Positions 1 through 7,716 of a stretch of DNA of 64,000 nt are shown here, in pieces. Position numbers and translations under genes: made by a program. The DNA lies in NCBI RefSeq assembly GCF_007994075.1, contig NZ_VIWU01000001.1, positions 8,742,001 to 8,806,000 on the forward strand, given 5' to 3'. This DNA comes from Pseudonocardia hierapolitana. GTDB lineage: Bacteria > Actinomycetota > Actinomycetes > Mycobacteriales > Pseudonocardiaceae. A model generated the notes under the pieces. That model was not told the origin of the DNA, made no database searches, and worked only from the letters and a program-made list of their open reading frames with translations. Position 1 is the first letter of the stretch, and the number at the start of each line of letters is the position of its first letter.

Positions 1-105
1 GACCTGATCGCCGGGTGCATCCCGTGCCACCCGCTCGACGTCCAGGACGCGCTGATCCACTACGCGCGCAAGGGCGCCATCATCAACTCCACCTACAACC
101 TCTGA
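1..105 (+). CDS. C-terminal end of a Nit1C-cluster protein, probably MSMEG_0572/Sll0783 family (partial)
   Basis: Only the last 34 codons are in the window, in frame 1, ending at TGA 103-105. The visible peptide contains GCIPCHPLDVQDALIHYARK and ends in STYNL. The identity comes mainly from position: in Nit1C clusters a small protein of the MSMEG_0572/Sll0783 family lies next to the radical SAM gene, and the radical SAM start here follows after only 7 nt. The fragment is too short to exclude another cluster member, for example the MSMEG_0570 family. The very tight spacing to the next gene supports co-translation. Confidence 0.5.
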   Translation, partial: DLIAGCIPCHPLDVQDALIHYARKGAIINSTYNL

Positions 106-112
106 GCCGGCC

Positions 113-1186
113 GTGACGGGCATCCCCACGCGGCCGTCCACGCGGGTGGACGTCGCGATCCTGGGCGTCCGGGTCGACGCCCCCGTCTCGCGGCGCGCCG
201 GCGCGGGCCCGAGCGACGACGGCCACGTGGTGCTCGCCGGCCGGGCCACGGCGCTGCCGATCAACCCGGCGAGCCCGTACACGATCAGCGGGGGCCGGCT
301 GCTGCTCGACGGGGCGGACCTCGGCCTCGACGCCGAGCCGGTGCGGCGGCCGCGGTTCTACGACCTCGCCACCGCCGACGGGGTGCCCTACGAGAGGCTC
401 GCCCGCCTGCACGGGCGCGACGTCCTCGCCACCACGGTCGTGCAGACCTGCATCCGGTACGCCGAGGACCAGCGGTGCCGGTTCTGCGCGATCGAGGCGT
501 CGCTCGAGGCGGGCTCCACCACGGCGGTGAAGAGCCCTGCGCAGCTCGCCGAGGTGGCGGAGGCCGCGGTCCGGCTCGACGGCGTGGGGCAGATGGTGAT
601 GACCACCGGAACGACGAACGGCCGCGACCGCGGTGCCCGCCACCTCGCCCGGTGCGTCCGCGCGGTGCTGGACGCGGTGCCGGGTCTGCCGATCCAGGTG
701 CAGTGCGAGCCACCGGCCCCGGACGATCTCGCGGCGATCCGCGAGCTGCACGACGCCGGGGCGACCGCCATCGGCATCCACGTCGAGTCGCTGGACGACA
801 CCGTGCGGCGGCGGTGGATGCCCGGCAAGGCCACCGTCCCGCTCCCGCAGTACGAGGCCGCGTGGGACGAGGCCGTGCGGGTGTTCGGCGCCAACCGGGT
901 GTCGACCTACCTGCTCGTCGGTCTCGGCGAGGACCCGGACGACCTCGTGCACGGCGCGCTGCGGCTCGCCGACCGCGGCGTCTACCCGTTCGTGGTGCCC
1001 TACCGGCCGCTCGCGGGCACCCTGGCCGCCGCCGACGGCGCCGGCCCGCCCGACCCGCTCGTGCTGGAGGACGTCACCCGGCGGGTGGCGGCCGGCCTGC
1101 GGGCCCGCGGCATGTACGGCGCGGACCAGGGCGCGGGCTGCGCGGCCTGCGGAGCGTGCAGCGCGTTGCAGGCGGCCGGGGCATGA
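113..1186 (+). CDS. Radical SAM protein of the Nit1C cluster (MSMEG_0568/Sll0785 family)
   Basis: A 357-residue protein starting at GTG 113. Near residue 115 it has a cysteine cluster of form C-x8-C-x2-C (C-IRYAEDQR-C-RF-C), longer in the first spacing than the usual C-x3-C-x2-C for the SAM-binding 4Fe-4S cluster; this spacing fits the Sll0785-type family. Three further cysteines sit at the C-terminus (GCAACGACSAL) and could hold an auxiliary cluster. The reaction catalysed is not established. The gene overlaps the next one by an ATGA junction at 1183-1186, so it belongs to the same operon as the GNAT/AIR synthase, nitrilase and flavoprotein genes. The family call rests on gene order plus the cysteine motif. 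Confidence 0.85.
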   Translation: MTGIPTRPSTRVDVAILGVRVDAPVSRRAGAGPSDDGHVVLAGRATALPINPASPYTISGGRLLLDGADLGLDAEPVRRPRFYDLATADGVPYERLARLHGRDVLATTVVQTCIRYAEDQRCRFCAIEASLEAGSTTAVKSPAQLAEVAEAAVRLDGVGQMVMTTGTTNGRDRGARHLARCVRAVLDAVPGLPIQVQCEPPAPDDLAAIRELHDAGATAIGIHVESLDDTVRRRWMPGKATVPLPQYEAAWDEAVRVFGANRVSTYLLVGLGEDPDDLVHGALRLADRGVYPFVVPYRPLAGTLAAADGAGPPDPLVLEDVTRRVAAGLRARGMYGADQGAGCAACGACSALQAAGA

Positions 1187-2595
1187 GCGGCGATCCGCTG
1201 ACGCGGAACGTGCTGCTCGTCGACCACCGCGCGGCCGAGCCGGCCGCGAGCTGGCGGATCGAGGAGGCCGACGGCCCGGGCAGGCGGGCGCACGCCGCGC
1301 TGCGGCACCGCGCGTTCGTCACCGAGCAGGAGCTCTTTGCGCGCACGGATCGCGACGTGGCCGATGACGACCCGCGCACGCTGGTGCTGGTGGCCAGGGC
1401 GGCGGACGGGTCCGTACTCGGGGGTGTCCGGCTCGGTCCGGCCGACGCAGGCGGCGCCGACGTCGGCTGGTGGAGCGGCTCGCGGCTCGTCGCCGCTCCG
1501 GGCGCGCCGCGCGGCGTCGGGCCGGCGCTGGTGCGGGCGGCGTGCGCGAGCGCCGAGGCCGCGGGTGTGCTGCGCTTCGACGCCACCGTGCAGGACCGGT
1601 ACGAGCGGATGTTCACGCGGCTCGGCTGGCGCCGAACCGGCACCGTCTCGGTGGGTGGGCGGCCGCACGCGGCGATGACCTGGCCGGTCGGGCGGCTCGC
1701 CGCGCTGGCCCGCGCCACCAAGGGACCGCTGGGTGGGCTGCTCGCCGGCATGCACCTGGGCGGTGCGGGCTTCATCGGGGACGACGGCGCCCCCGTGCCC
1801 GGCACCGACGTCGTGGCGGCGTGCGACGCGATCCTGCCGTCGATGGTCGAGCGCGATCCCGAGTGGGCGGGCTGGTGCGGGGTGCTCGTCAACGTCAACG
1901 ACCTGTCCGCGATGGGTGCCGCGCCGGTCGGCCTGCTCGACGCGGTGGCAGGCCGGGACGCGTCGTTCACGGCGCGGGTGCTGGCCGGGCTGCGCGCGGC
2001 GAGCGCGGCATGGGGTGTGCCGGTGCTCGGCGGGCACACCCAGCTCGGCGTGCCCGCGGCGCTCACGGTCACGGCACTGGGACGCACCGCCCGGCCGGTC
2101 CCGGCAGGCGGCGGACGACCCGGTCACGCCGTGCGGCTCACCGCCGACCTCGGCGGTGGCTGGCGGCGGGGCCACACCGGCCGCCAGTGGGACTCGACGA
2201 CCACTCGCACGCCCGATGAGCTGCAGCTCATCGGCTCGGCCGTCGCCCGCACCGCACCCGCGGCGGCGAAGGACGTGAGCATGGCCGGGCTCGTCGGCAC
2301 GCTCGGGATGCTCGCCGAGGCCTGCGGCTGCGGCGCCGTGCTCGACGTCGCCGCCGTGCCCCGCCCGGCGGCGGCCGCCGTCGGGGACTGGCTCACCTGC
2401 TTCCCCGGCTCCGCCTTCCTCACCACCGACGCCCCGGGCCGCGCCGTCGCGCCAGCCGGCCCGGCCACCACCGCCACGTGCGGTGAGCTCGTACCCGGCG
2501 GCGGCGTGACGCTGCGCTGGCCGGACGGCTCGCTCACCCCCGCGCTACCCGAGCCGGTCACCGGGCTCGGCCCCGCGACAGGAGACCCCACATGA
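1183..2595 (+). CDS. GNAT acetyltransferase-AIR synthase-like fusion (MSMEG_0567/Sll0786-Sll0787)
   Basis: A 470-residue two-domain protein starting at ATG 1183, inside the ATGA overlap with the radical SAM gene. Residues about 20-165 form a GNAT-like fold (ALRHRAFVTEQELF, then GGVRLGP and a YERMFTRLGW segment). Residues about 175-460 are an AIR synthase/PurM-like ATP-binding domain (GGAGFIGDD, LVNVNDLSAMGAAPVGLLDA, VLGGHTQLG, AAAKDVSMAGLVGTLGML). In cyanobacteria these are separate genes, Sll0786 and Sll0787; actinobacteria have the fused form. PurM-like proteins activate a carbonyl or carboxylate with ATP, but the substrate here is unknown. The stop overlaps the nitrilase start (ATGA at 2592). 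Confidence 0.85.
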   Translation: MSGDPLTRNVLLVDHRAAEPAASWRIEEADGPGRRAHAALRHRAFVTEQELFARTDRDVADDDPRTLVLVARAADGSVLGGVRLGPADAGGADVGWWSGSRLVAAPGAPRGVGPALVRAACASAEAAGVLRFDATVQDRYERMFTRLGWRRTGTVSVGGRPHAAMTWPVGRLAALARATKGPLGGLLAGMHLGGAGFIGDDGAPVPGTDVVAACDAILPSMVERDPEWAGWCGVLVNVNDLSAMGAAPVGLLDAVAGRDASFTARVLAGLRAASAAWGVPVLGGHTQLGVPAALTVTALGRTARPVPAGGGRPGHAVRLTADLGGGWRRGHTGRQWDSTTTRTPDELQLIGSAVARTAPAAAKDVSMAGLVGTLGMLAEACGCGAVLDVAAVPRPAAAAVGDWLTCFPGSAFLTTDAPGRAVAPAGPATTATCGELVPGGGVTLRWPDGSLTPALPEPVTGLGPATGDPT

Positions 2596-3443
2596 CAACG
2601 CTCACGGCCGTCGCCGCGCCGTTCGGGCGCGATCTCGATGCCTGCTTCGCCCGGATCGACGGGCTGCTCACCGACGCCCGGGAGCGCGGCGTGCACCTGC
2701 TCGCGCTCCCCGAGGCCACGCTCGGCGGCTACCTCGCCGACCTCGGCGAGCACGGCGTCGAGCGGGTGCTCCCCCGCCACGCCCAGCCGCCCGCCCTCGA
2801 CCTCGACGGGCCCGAGATCGCCCGGCTGGCCCGGATGGCGGGCGACACGGTCGTCACCGCCGGGTTCTGCGAGTCCGACGGCGCGTCGCGCTACAACACG
2901 GTCGTCGCGGTGACCGGCGACGGCGTGCTCGGCGTGCACCGCAAGGTGCACCAGCCGCTCGGCGAGTCCAACAGCTACGCGGCCGGGGACTCGTTCCGCG
3001 CGTTCGACTCGCCGGTGGGCCGGCTGGGCATGCTGATCTGCTACGACAAGGCCTTCCCCGAGGCCGCCCGCACCCTCGCCCTGGATGGTGCCGAGATCAT
3101 CGTCTGCGTGTCGGCGTGGCCCGCCGCCCGCACGGCCGCGAGCCCCGACCTCGCCGAGGACCGCTGGACCCACCGCTTCGACCTGTTCGACCGCGCCCGC
3201 GCGCTGGAGAACCAGGTGGTGTGGGTGGCGTCCAACCAGTCGGGCACGTTCGGGTCGTTGCGGTTCGTGTCCAGTGCGAAGGTCGTCGGCCCCGGGGGCG
3301 AGGTGCTGGCCACCACCGGCGTCGAGCCGGGGACGGCGATCGCCGAGGTGGACGTGCCCGCGGTGCTCGCAGGCGCCCGGCGGGCGATGGCGCACCTGCG
3401 TGACCGCAGGCCCGAGACCTACGGAGTGCCGACCGGTGTCTGA
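2592..3443 (+). CDS. Nit1-type nitrilase/carbon-nitrogen hydrolase with an intact E-K-C triad
   Basis: A 283-residue nitrilase-superfamily protein starting at ATG 2592. The catalytic triad is complete: Glu in LALPEATLGGYL (about residue 40), Lys in HRKVHQPLGESNSY (about 118), and the Cys nucleophile in GMLICYDKAFPE (about 148). Nitrilases of this branch attack a nitrile or amide carbon through a thioester. In other bacteria the Nit1C cluster has been linked to growth on cyanide as a nitrogen source, so an R-CN or cyanide-derived substrate is plausible but not shown here. The gene overlaps the flavoprotein gene by 8 nt. A second, altered copy lies at 4731-5546; the two share HRKVHQP, GRLGML and the C-terminal RRPETY. 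Confidence 0.9.
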   Translation: MTTLTAVAAPFGRDLDACFARIDGLLTDARERGVHLLALPEATLGGYLADLGEHGVERVLPRHAQPPALDLDGPEIARLARMAGDTVVTAGFCESDGASRYNTVVAVTGDGVLGVHRKVHQPLGESNSYAAGDSFRAFDSPVGRLGMLICYDKAFPEAARTLALDGAEIIVCVSAWPAARTAASPDLAEDRWTHRFDLFDRARALENQVVWVASNQSGTFGSLRFVSSAKVVGPGGEVLATTGVEPGTAIAEVDVPAVLAGARRAMAHLRDRRPETYGVPTGV

Positions 3444-4734
3444 GTCGACCACGGAGCTCACGAGCTGGGGGACACCCCGCGTCCCGTTCCCCGCGCGGGT
3501 CCCGGTGGCCGTCGTCGGCGCCGGTCAGGCCGGGCTCGCCATGTCCTGGTGCCTGCGGAGGGAGGGGATCGCACACGTCGTGCTGGAGCGCGACACGATC
3601 GCGCACGAGTGGTCCGATGCCCGCTGGGACAGCTTCTGCCTGGTCACGCCGAACTGGCAGTGCCGGCTGCCGGGGTGGCCCTACCGCGGTGACGACCCGG
3701 ACGGATTCATGGTCCGCGACGAGATCGTCGCCTACGTGCGCGGCTACGCCGCCTCGTTCGACCCGCCCGTCCTCGAGCACACCCCCGTCGAGCAGCTGGA
3801 GCCCGGCCCCGACGGCGGGTTCGTCCTCACGACCCCCGCCGGGACGCTCACGGCGGGCCGGGTGGTGCTCGCCACCGGCGGCTACCACCGTCCCGTCGTG
3901 CCCGGATGGGCCGAGCGGCTGCCCGAGCGGATCGTGCAGGTGCACTCCGCGCGCTACCGCAGCCCGCAGCAGCTCCCGCCGGGTGAGGTGCTCGTGGTCG
4001 GCAGCGGGCAGTCCGGCGCGCAGATCGCCGAGGACCTGCACCTCGCCGGCCGCACCGTGCACCTCGCAGTGGGGCGCGCACCCCGGATCGCCCGCTTCTA
4101 CCGCGGCCGGGACATGGTGGCGTGGCTGCACGACATGGGCCACTACGACATGCCCGTCGAGCAGCACCGCGACGGCGAGGCGGCCCGGCTGGGCACCAAC
4201 CACTACGTCACCGGCCGCGACGGCGGGCGCGACATCGACCTGCGCGCGTTCGCCCGCGACGGCATGCACCTCTACGGCCGGCTCGCCGGGGTGCACCGGG
4301 GCACGCTCACCTTCGCCGACGACCTCGCCGCCGATCTCGACGCCGCGGACCGCGTCAGCGAGAACGCGAAGGACCTGGTGGACCGGCACGTCGCCGCGGA
4401 GGGCATCGCCGCGCCCACCGAACCGCGCTACGAGCCGGTGTGGGCGCCCGGCCCGGACCACCCGACCACGCTCGACGCCGAGCGGATCGGCGCGGTCGTC
4501 TGGTGCACGGGGTTCCGCAGCGACTGGGGTTGGGTGCGCGTGCCCGCCTTCGACGGGCGCGGCTACCCCACCCACTCCCGGGGCGTCACCAGCGTGCCCG
4601 GGCTGTCGGTTCTCGGCCTGCCGTGGCTGCACACTTGGGGATCGGGTCGCTTCTCCGGGATCGCCCGCGACGCCGAGCACCTCGCGGAGCACATCGCCGC
4701 CGAACTGCAGCCGGCACTGGCGGCGGCCGGATGA
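3436..4734 (+). CDS. Flavin-dependent oxidoreductase of the Nit1C cluster (MSMEG_0569/Sll0788 family)
   Basis: A 432-residue two-dinucleotide-binding monooxygenase-like protein. The FAD Rossmann motif VAVVGAGQAGLA is at about residues 22-33 and a second NAD(P)-binding motif, VLVVGSGQSGAQ, is near residue 185. The track's longer frame begins upstream inside the nitrilase gene; GTG 3436 is chosen because it lies 8 nt before the nitrilase stop and gives the family's usual length. It resembles flavin monooxygenases that hydroxylate or oxidise nitrogen or carbon centres. In most Nit1C clusters it lies near the nitrilase; here it sits between the two nitrilase copies. Its stop overlaps the next start (ATGA at 4731). 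Confidence 0.88.
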   Translation: MSESTTELTSWGTPRVPFPARVPVAVVGAGQAGLAMSWCLRREGIAHVVLERDTIAHEWSDARWDSFCLVTPNWQCRLPGWPYRGDDPDGFMVRDEIVAYVRGYAASFDPPVLEHTPVEQLEPGPDGGFVLTTPAGTLTAGRVVLATGGYHRPVVPGWAERLPERIVQVHSARYRSPQQLPPGEVLVVGSGQSGAQIAEDLHLAGRTVHLAVGRAPRIARFYRGRDMVAWLHDMGHYDMPVEQHRDGEAARLGTNHYVTGRDGGRDIDLRAFARDGMHLYGRLAGVHRGTLTFADDLAADLDAADRVSENAKDLVDRHVAAEGIAAPTEPRYEPVWAPGPDHPTTLDAERIGAVVWCTGFRSDWGWVRVPAFDGRGYPTHSRGVTSVPGLSVLGLPWLHTWGSGRFSGIARDAEHLAEHIAAELQPALAAAG

Positions 4735-5546
4735 AGGTCGCGGCCGTCGCGGCGCACTTCGGCCGCGACGTCGACCAGTGCGTCACGAAGATCGAGCTGA
4801 TCGTCTCGGCGGCCGCTTCGCAGGACGTGGAGCTGCTGGTCTTCCCGGACGCGACGATCGGCGGCTACCTCGGCACGTTCGCCGGCACCGACGAGACCGG
4901 CCTGCCGCCGGTGCTCACCGAGGACTCCCCCGAGCTGAAGCGGGTGGCCGCCGCGGCCGGGGACATGGTGGTGTGCCTCGGCTACCGGGAGTTCGCCCCG
5001 GGCCTGCCGTACAACGCCTCGGTGTGCCTCACCGGCGACGGCGTGCTCGGCAGGCACCGGAAGGTGCACCAGCCGGCCGGGGAGGCGAGCGTGTACCGGG
5101 CGGGCGAGGGGTTCGCGGCGTTCGACACGCCCGTCGGGCGGCTGGGCATGCTGATCGACTACGACAAGACGTTCCCCGAGGCCGCCCGCACCCTGGCGGC
5201 CGACGGCGCGCTGGTGATCGCGTGCCTCTCGGCGTGGCCGGCGAGCCTCACCAACCGCGCCCCGCGGCTGGTGCAGGACCGCCAGACCCGGCTGTTCGAC
5301 CTCTACGACTGCGCCCGCGCGGCGGAGAACCAGGTCGTCTGGGTGTCGGCGAACCAGACCGGCACCATGGGCAGGCTGCGGTTCCTCGGCCAGTCGAAGG
5401 TGGTCGGCCCCGGCGGGGAGGTGCTCGCGCGCACCTGGGCGAAGGCGGGGCTCGCACTCGCCGAGCTCGACGTCGCCGGTGAGGTCACCCGGGCGCGGAC
5501 GGTGCTCTCGCACCTCACCGAGCGGCGTCCCGAGACGTACGCATGA
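4731..5546 (+). CDS. Nitrilase-like protein lacking the catalytic Glu and Cys (probable pseudoenzyme)
   Basis: A 271-residue paralogue of the nitrilase at 2592, starting at ATG 4731 in an ATGA overlap. The fold-defining segments are kept: GGYLGTF, HRKVHQPAGEASVY with the triad Lys, and RRPETYA at the end. Two of the three catalytic residues are replaced. The Glu of the PEAT motif is Asp (VFPDATIGGYL, codon GAC at about 4848), and the nucleophile Cys is Asp (GMLIDYDKTFPE, codon GAC at 5157-5159). The reading frame is open and embedded in the operon, so the change is not simple decay. A regulatory, scaffolding or heteromeric partner role beside the active copy is an inference; altered chemistry is another possibility. 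Confidence 0.85.
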   Translation: MKVAAVAAHFGRDVDQCVTKIELIVSAAASQDVELLVFPDATIGGYLGTFAGTDETGLPPVLTEDSPELKRVAAAAGDMVVCLGYREFAPGLPYNASVCLTGDGVLGRHRKVHQPAGEASVYRAGEGFAAFDTPVGRLGMLIDYDKTFPEAARTLAADGALVIACLSAWPASLTNRAPRLVQDRQTRLFDLYDCARAAENQVVWVSANQTGTMGRLRFLGQSKVVGPGGEVLARTWAKAGLALAELDVAGEVTRARTVLSHLTERRPETYA

Positions 5547-6700
5547 AGATCGCGCTCCTGACCTACTCGACCAAGCCGCGCGGCGGCGTGGTGCACACCC
5601 TCGCGCTTGCCGAGGCGCTGGCCAGGGCCGGCGAGGACGTCACCGTCTGGTCGCTGGGCCGCGGCGGCGACGCGGCGTTCTTCCGGCCCGTCGACCCCGC
5701 GGTCACCGTGCGGCTCGTGCCGTTCCCGGACGTGCCGGGCGAGGGAGTCGGGGACCGCATCCTGCGCTCGATCGCGGTGCTGGGCGACGCGTTCGCCCGC
5801 CGGGCCGAGCGTTACGACGTCGTGCACGCCCAGGACTGCATCAGCGCCAACGCCGTGCCGGACTGCGTGCGCACGGTGCACCACCTCGACACGTTCACCA
5901 CCCCGGCCCTCGCGGCCTGCCACGACCGCGCCGTCGCCCGCCCCCGCGCCCTGGTGTGCGTGTCGGCCGCTGTCGCGGCCGAGGTCGAGCGCGGGTGGGG
6001 CCGGACCCCGGTCGTGATCCCGAACGGGGTGGACGCGGCCCGGTTCGCGGCCGCGGCGGGCGCCGACGGGGCGGCGGGGCGGGCGCGGTGGCGCGAACGG
6101 CTCGGGCGCTACGTCCTCGCCGTCGGCGGGATCGAGCCCCGCAAGGGCACGCTCGACCTCGTCGAGGCGATGGCGCTGCTCCGCCGCGAGCGCCCGGACC
6201 TCGCGCTGGTGATCGCGGGCGGCGAGACCCTGTTCGACCACCGCGACTACCGCGCCCACGTCGAGGAGCGCGCCGCCGCGCTGGGCGTCGTGCCGGTCGT
6301 CCTCGGCCCGGTGCCGCACGCGGACCTCCCCGCGCTGGTGGCCGCCGCCGAGGTGCTCGCGTTCCCGTCCACAAAGGAGGGGTTCGGGCTCGCCGCGATG
6401 GAGGCGCTCGCCGCGGGTGTGCCGCTGGTGACCCGCGACCTGCCGGTGCTGCGTGAGGTGTTCGGCGGCGCCGCCGCGTTCGCCGCCGACCCGCCGGGCC
6501 TCGCCGCGAAGCTGCTGGCCGCCGCGGGGAACGTCGACCCGGTGCGGCGCGCGGCCGGGCGCGCGCTCGCCGCCCGCCACACCTGGGACGCCGCCGCGGC
6601 GGCGCACCTGCGGTTCTACGCGGGAGGGGCCGCGCTGTCGCGCACCACGAGCCGCGTGGGCATCGTCTCGATCTCGGACGCGGTGTTGCCCCCGAGCTGA
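5543..6700 (+). CDS. GT4-family glycosyltransferase of the Nit1C cluster (MSMEG_0565 family)
   Basis: A 385-residue GT-B glycosyltransferase starting at ATG 5543, overlapping the previous stop (ATGA). It has the N-terminal glycine loop (KPRGGVVHTLALAEAL), the PNGVDAARF turn near residue 165, AVGGIEPRKGTLDLVEAM at the start of the C-terminal domain and the STKEGFGLAAMEALAAGVPLV donor-binding segment near residue 275. A glycosyltransferase of this type closes the Nit1C operon in actinobacteria, which suggests that the cluster makes a glycosylated product. About 28 residues after HLRFY are encoded opposite the 3' end of the lacI gene, so the normal stop may have been lost. Confidence 0.87.
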   Translation: MKIALLTYSTKPRGGVVHTLALAEALARAGEDVTVWSLGRGGDAAFFRPVDPAVTVRLVPFPDVPGEGVGDRILRSIAVLGDAFARRAERYDVVHAQDCISANAVPDCVRTVHHLDTFTTPALAACHDRAVARPRALVCVSAAVAAEVERGWGRTPVVIPNGVDAARFAAAAGADGAAGRARWRERLGRYVLAVGGIEPRKGTLDLVEAMALLRRERPDLALVIAGGETLFDHRDYRAHVEERAAALGVVPVVLGPVPHADLPALVAAAEVLAFPSTKEGFGLAAMEALAAGVPLVTRDLPVLREVFGGAAAFAADPPGLAAKLLAAAGNVDPVRRAAGRALAARHTWDAAAAAHLRFYAGGAALSRTTSRVGIVSISDAVLPPS

Positions 6701-7641
6701 GCGAGCAGCATCCGCACGGCCGCGCCGCCCATCTCGTAGGTCGGGATCGACACCGTCGTGAGGGTGGGCCGGACGTACCGGGCGATCGGGGTGTCGTCGA
6801 ACCCGACGATCGAGACGTCGACGGGTACGCGGCGCCCGGCGTCGGCCGCCGCGGCGTAGGCGCCGAGCGCGATCCGGTCGTTCGCGCAGAGCAGTGCGGT
6901 GGGCGGCGGGCTCACGTCGAGGATCTCCCGCGTGGCCGCGTAGCCGCTCTCCTCGGTGAAGTCGCCGTACCGCACCACCGCGCCCGACTCGGCCAGTCCG
7001 GCGACCTTCAGTGCATCCCGGTAGCCCTGGGCGCGGTCCTGCACCGTGGTGGACGAGGCCGGTCCGCCGAGGAACGCGATCCGGCGGTGGCCGAGGCCGA
7101 TGAGGTGCCCGGCCGCCTCCCGGCTCGCCGCGACGTTGTCGATGCGCACCGACGGGTGCGCGGTGACGTGCCGCCCGACGGCCACCAGCCCGGTGCGGTA
7201 GTTGCCGAGCACCGCGGTGCGGTCGGGCACGTCGGCCCACCCGCCGCCGGCCACCACGATGCCGTCGACGCGGGTCTTGATCAGGGTGTCGAGGTAGCCG
7301 GAGATCTTGGCGGGGTCCCGGTCGGTGTTGCAGAGCACGATGCGGTAGCCCCGGCTCGACGCCGCGTCCTCCACCCCCCGCACGAGCGGCGGGTAGTAGG
7401 GGTTGGAGATGTCCGGCACCACCAGCCCGATCGCGGCGGTGCGGTGCTGGAGCAGGGCACGCGCGAGGTCGTTGGGCCGGTAGCCCAGCTCCTCGATGGC
7501 CCGCTCGACCTTGTCCCGGGTCTCCTTGCGCACCGGCACGTCGGCCGAGGCCGCGCTGAGCACGCGGGACACCGTGGCGACGGACACGCCCGCCGCCGCG
7601 GCCACGTCCCTGATGCTGACCGTGCCCTTCGTCCGCGGCAT
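6616..7641 (-). CDS. LacI-family transcriptional regulator
   Basis: A 341-residue regulator with the LacI N-terminal helix-turn-helix and hinge (TVSIRDVAAAAGVSVATVSRVL, then YRPNDLARAL) and a periplasmic-binding-like effector domain (IGLVVPDISNPYY..., HRRIAFLGGP, ALLCANDRIALG, VDVSIVGFDDTPIARY). ATG 7641 is preferred over GTG 7650 because the G-rich ribosome-binding stretch lies at a usable distance only from 7641. It is the last gene of the leftward unit with the alcohol dehydrogenase and UPF0261 genes, so local sugar or polyol-responsive control is likely. Its 3' end overlaps the convergent glycosyltransferase by 85 bp. No operator could be assigned with confidence. Confidence 0.92.
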   Translation of the reverse strand: MPRTKGTVSIRDVAAAAGVSVATVSRVLSAASADVPVRKETRDKVERAIEELGYRPNDLARALLQHRTAAIGLVVPDISNPYYPPLVRGVEDAASSRGYRIVLCNTDRDPAKISGYLDTLIKTRVDGIVVAGGGWADVPDRTAVLGNYRTGLVAVGRHVTAHPSVRIDNVAASREAAGHLIGLGHRRIAFLGGPASSTTVQDRAQGYRDALKVAGLAESGAVVRYGDFTEESGYAATREILDVSPPPTALLCANDRIALGAYAAAADAGRRVPVDVSIVGFDDTPIARYVRPTLTTVSIPTYEMGGAAVRMLLAQLGGNTASEIETMPTRLVVRDSAAPPA

Positions 7642-7716
7642 CCCACGCACCCCCCTACCGCATGCACGTCCGCCACCCCCGAAAGGGTCAATGTTCTCGT
7701 CAGGGCACGGTTCCCG

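Noticed and set aside
1000..2175. Long minus-strand open frame opposite the GNAT-AIR gene
   Set aside because: It is a high-GC shadow: Arg/Ala/Pro-rich with no family motif, and the plus strand carries recognisable domains in the same place.
4731..5546. The second nitrilase as a decaying pseudogene
   Set aside because: The frame is intact for 271 codons, the start overlaps exactly as elsewhere in the operon, and non-catalytic motifs are conserved.
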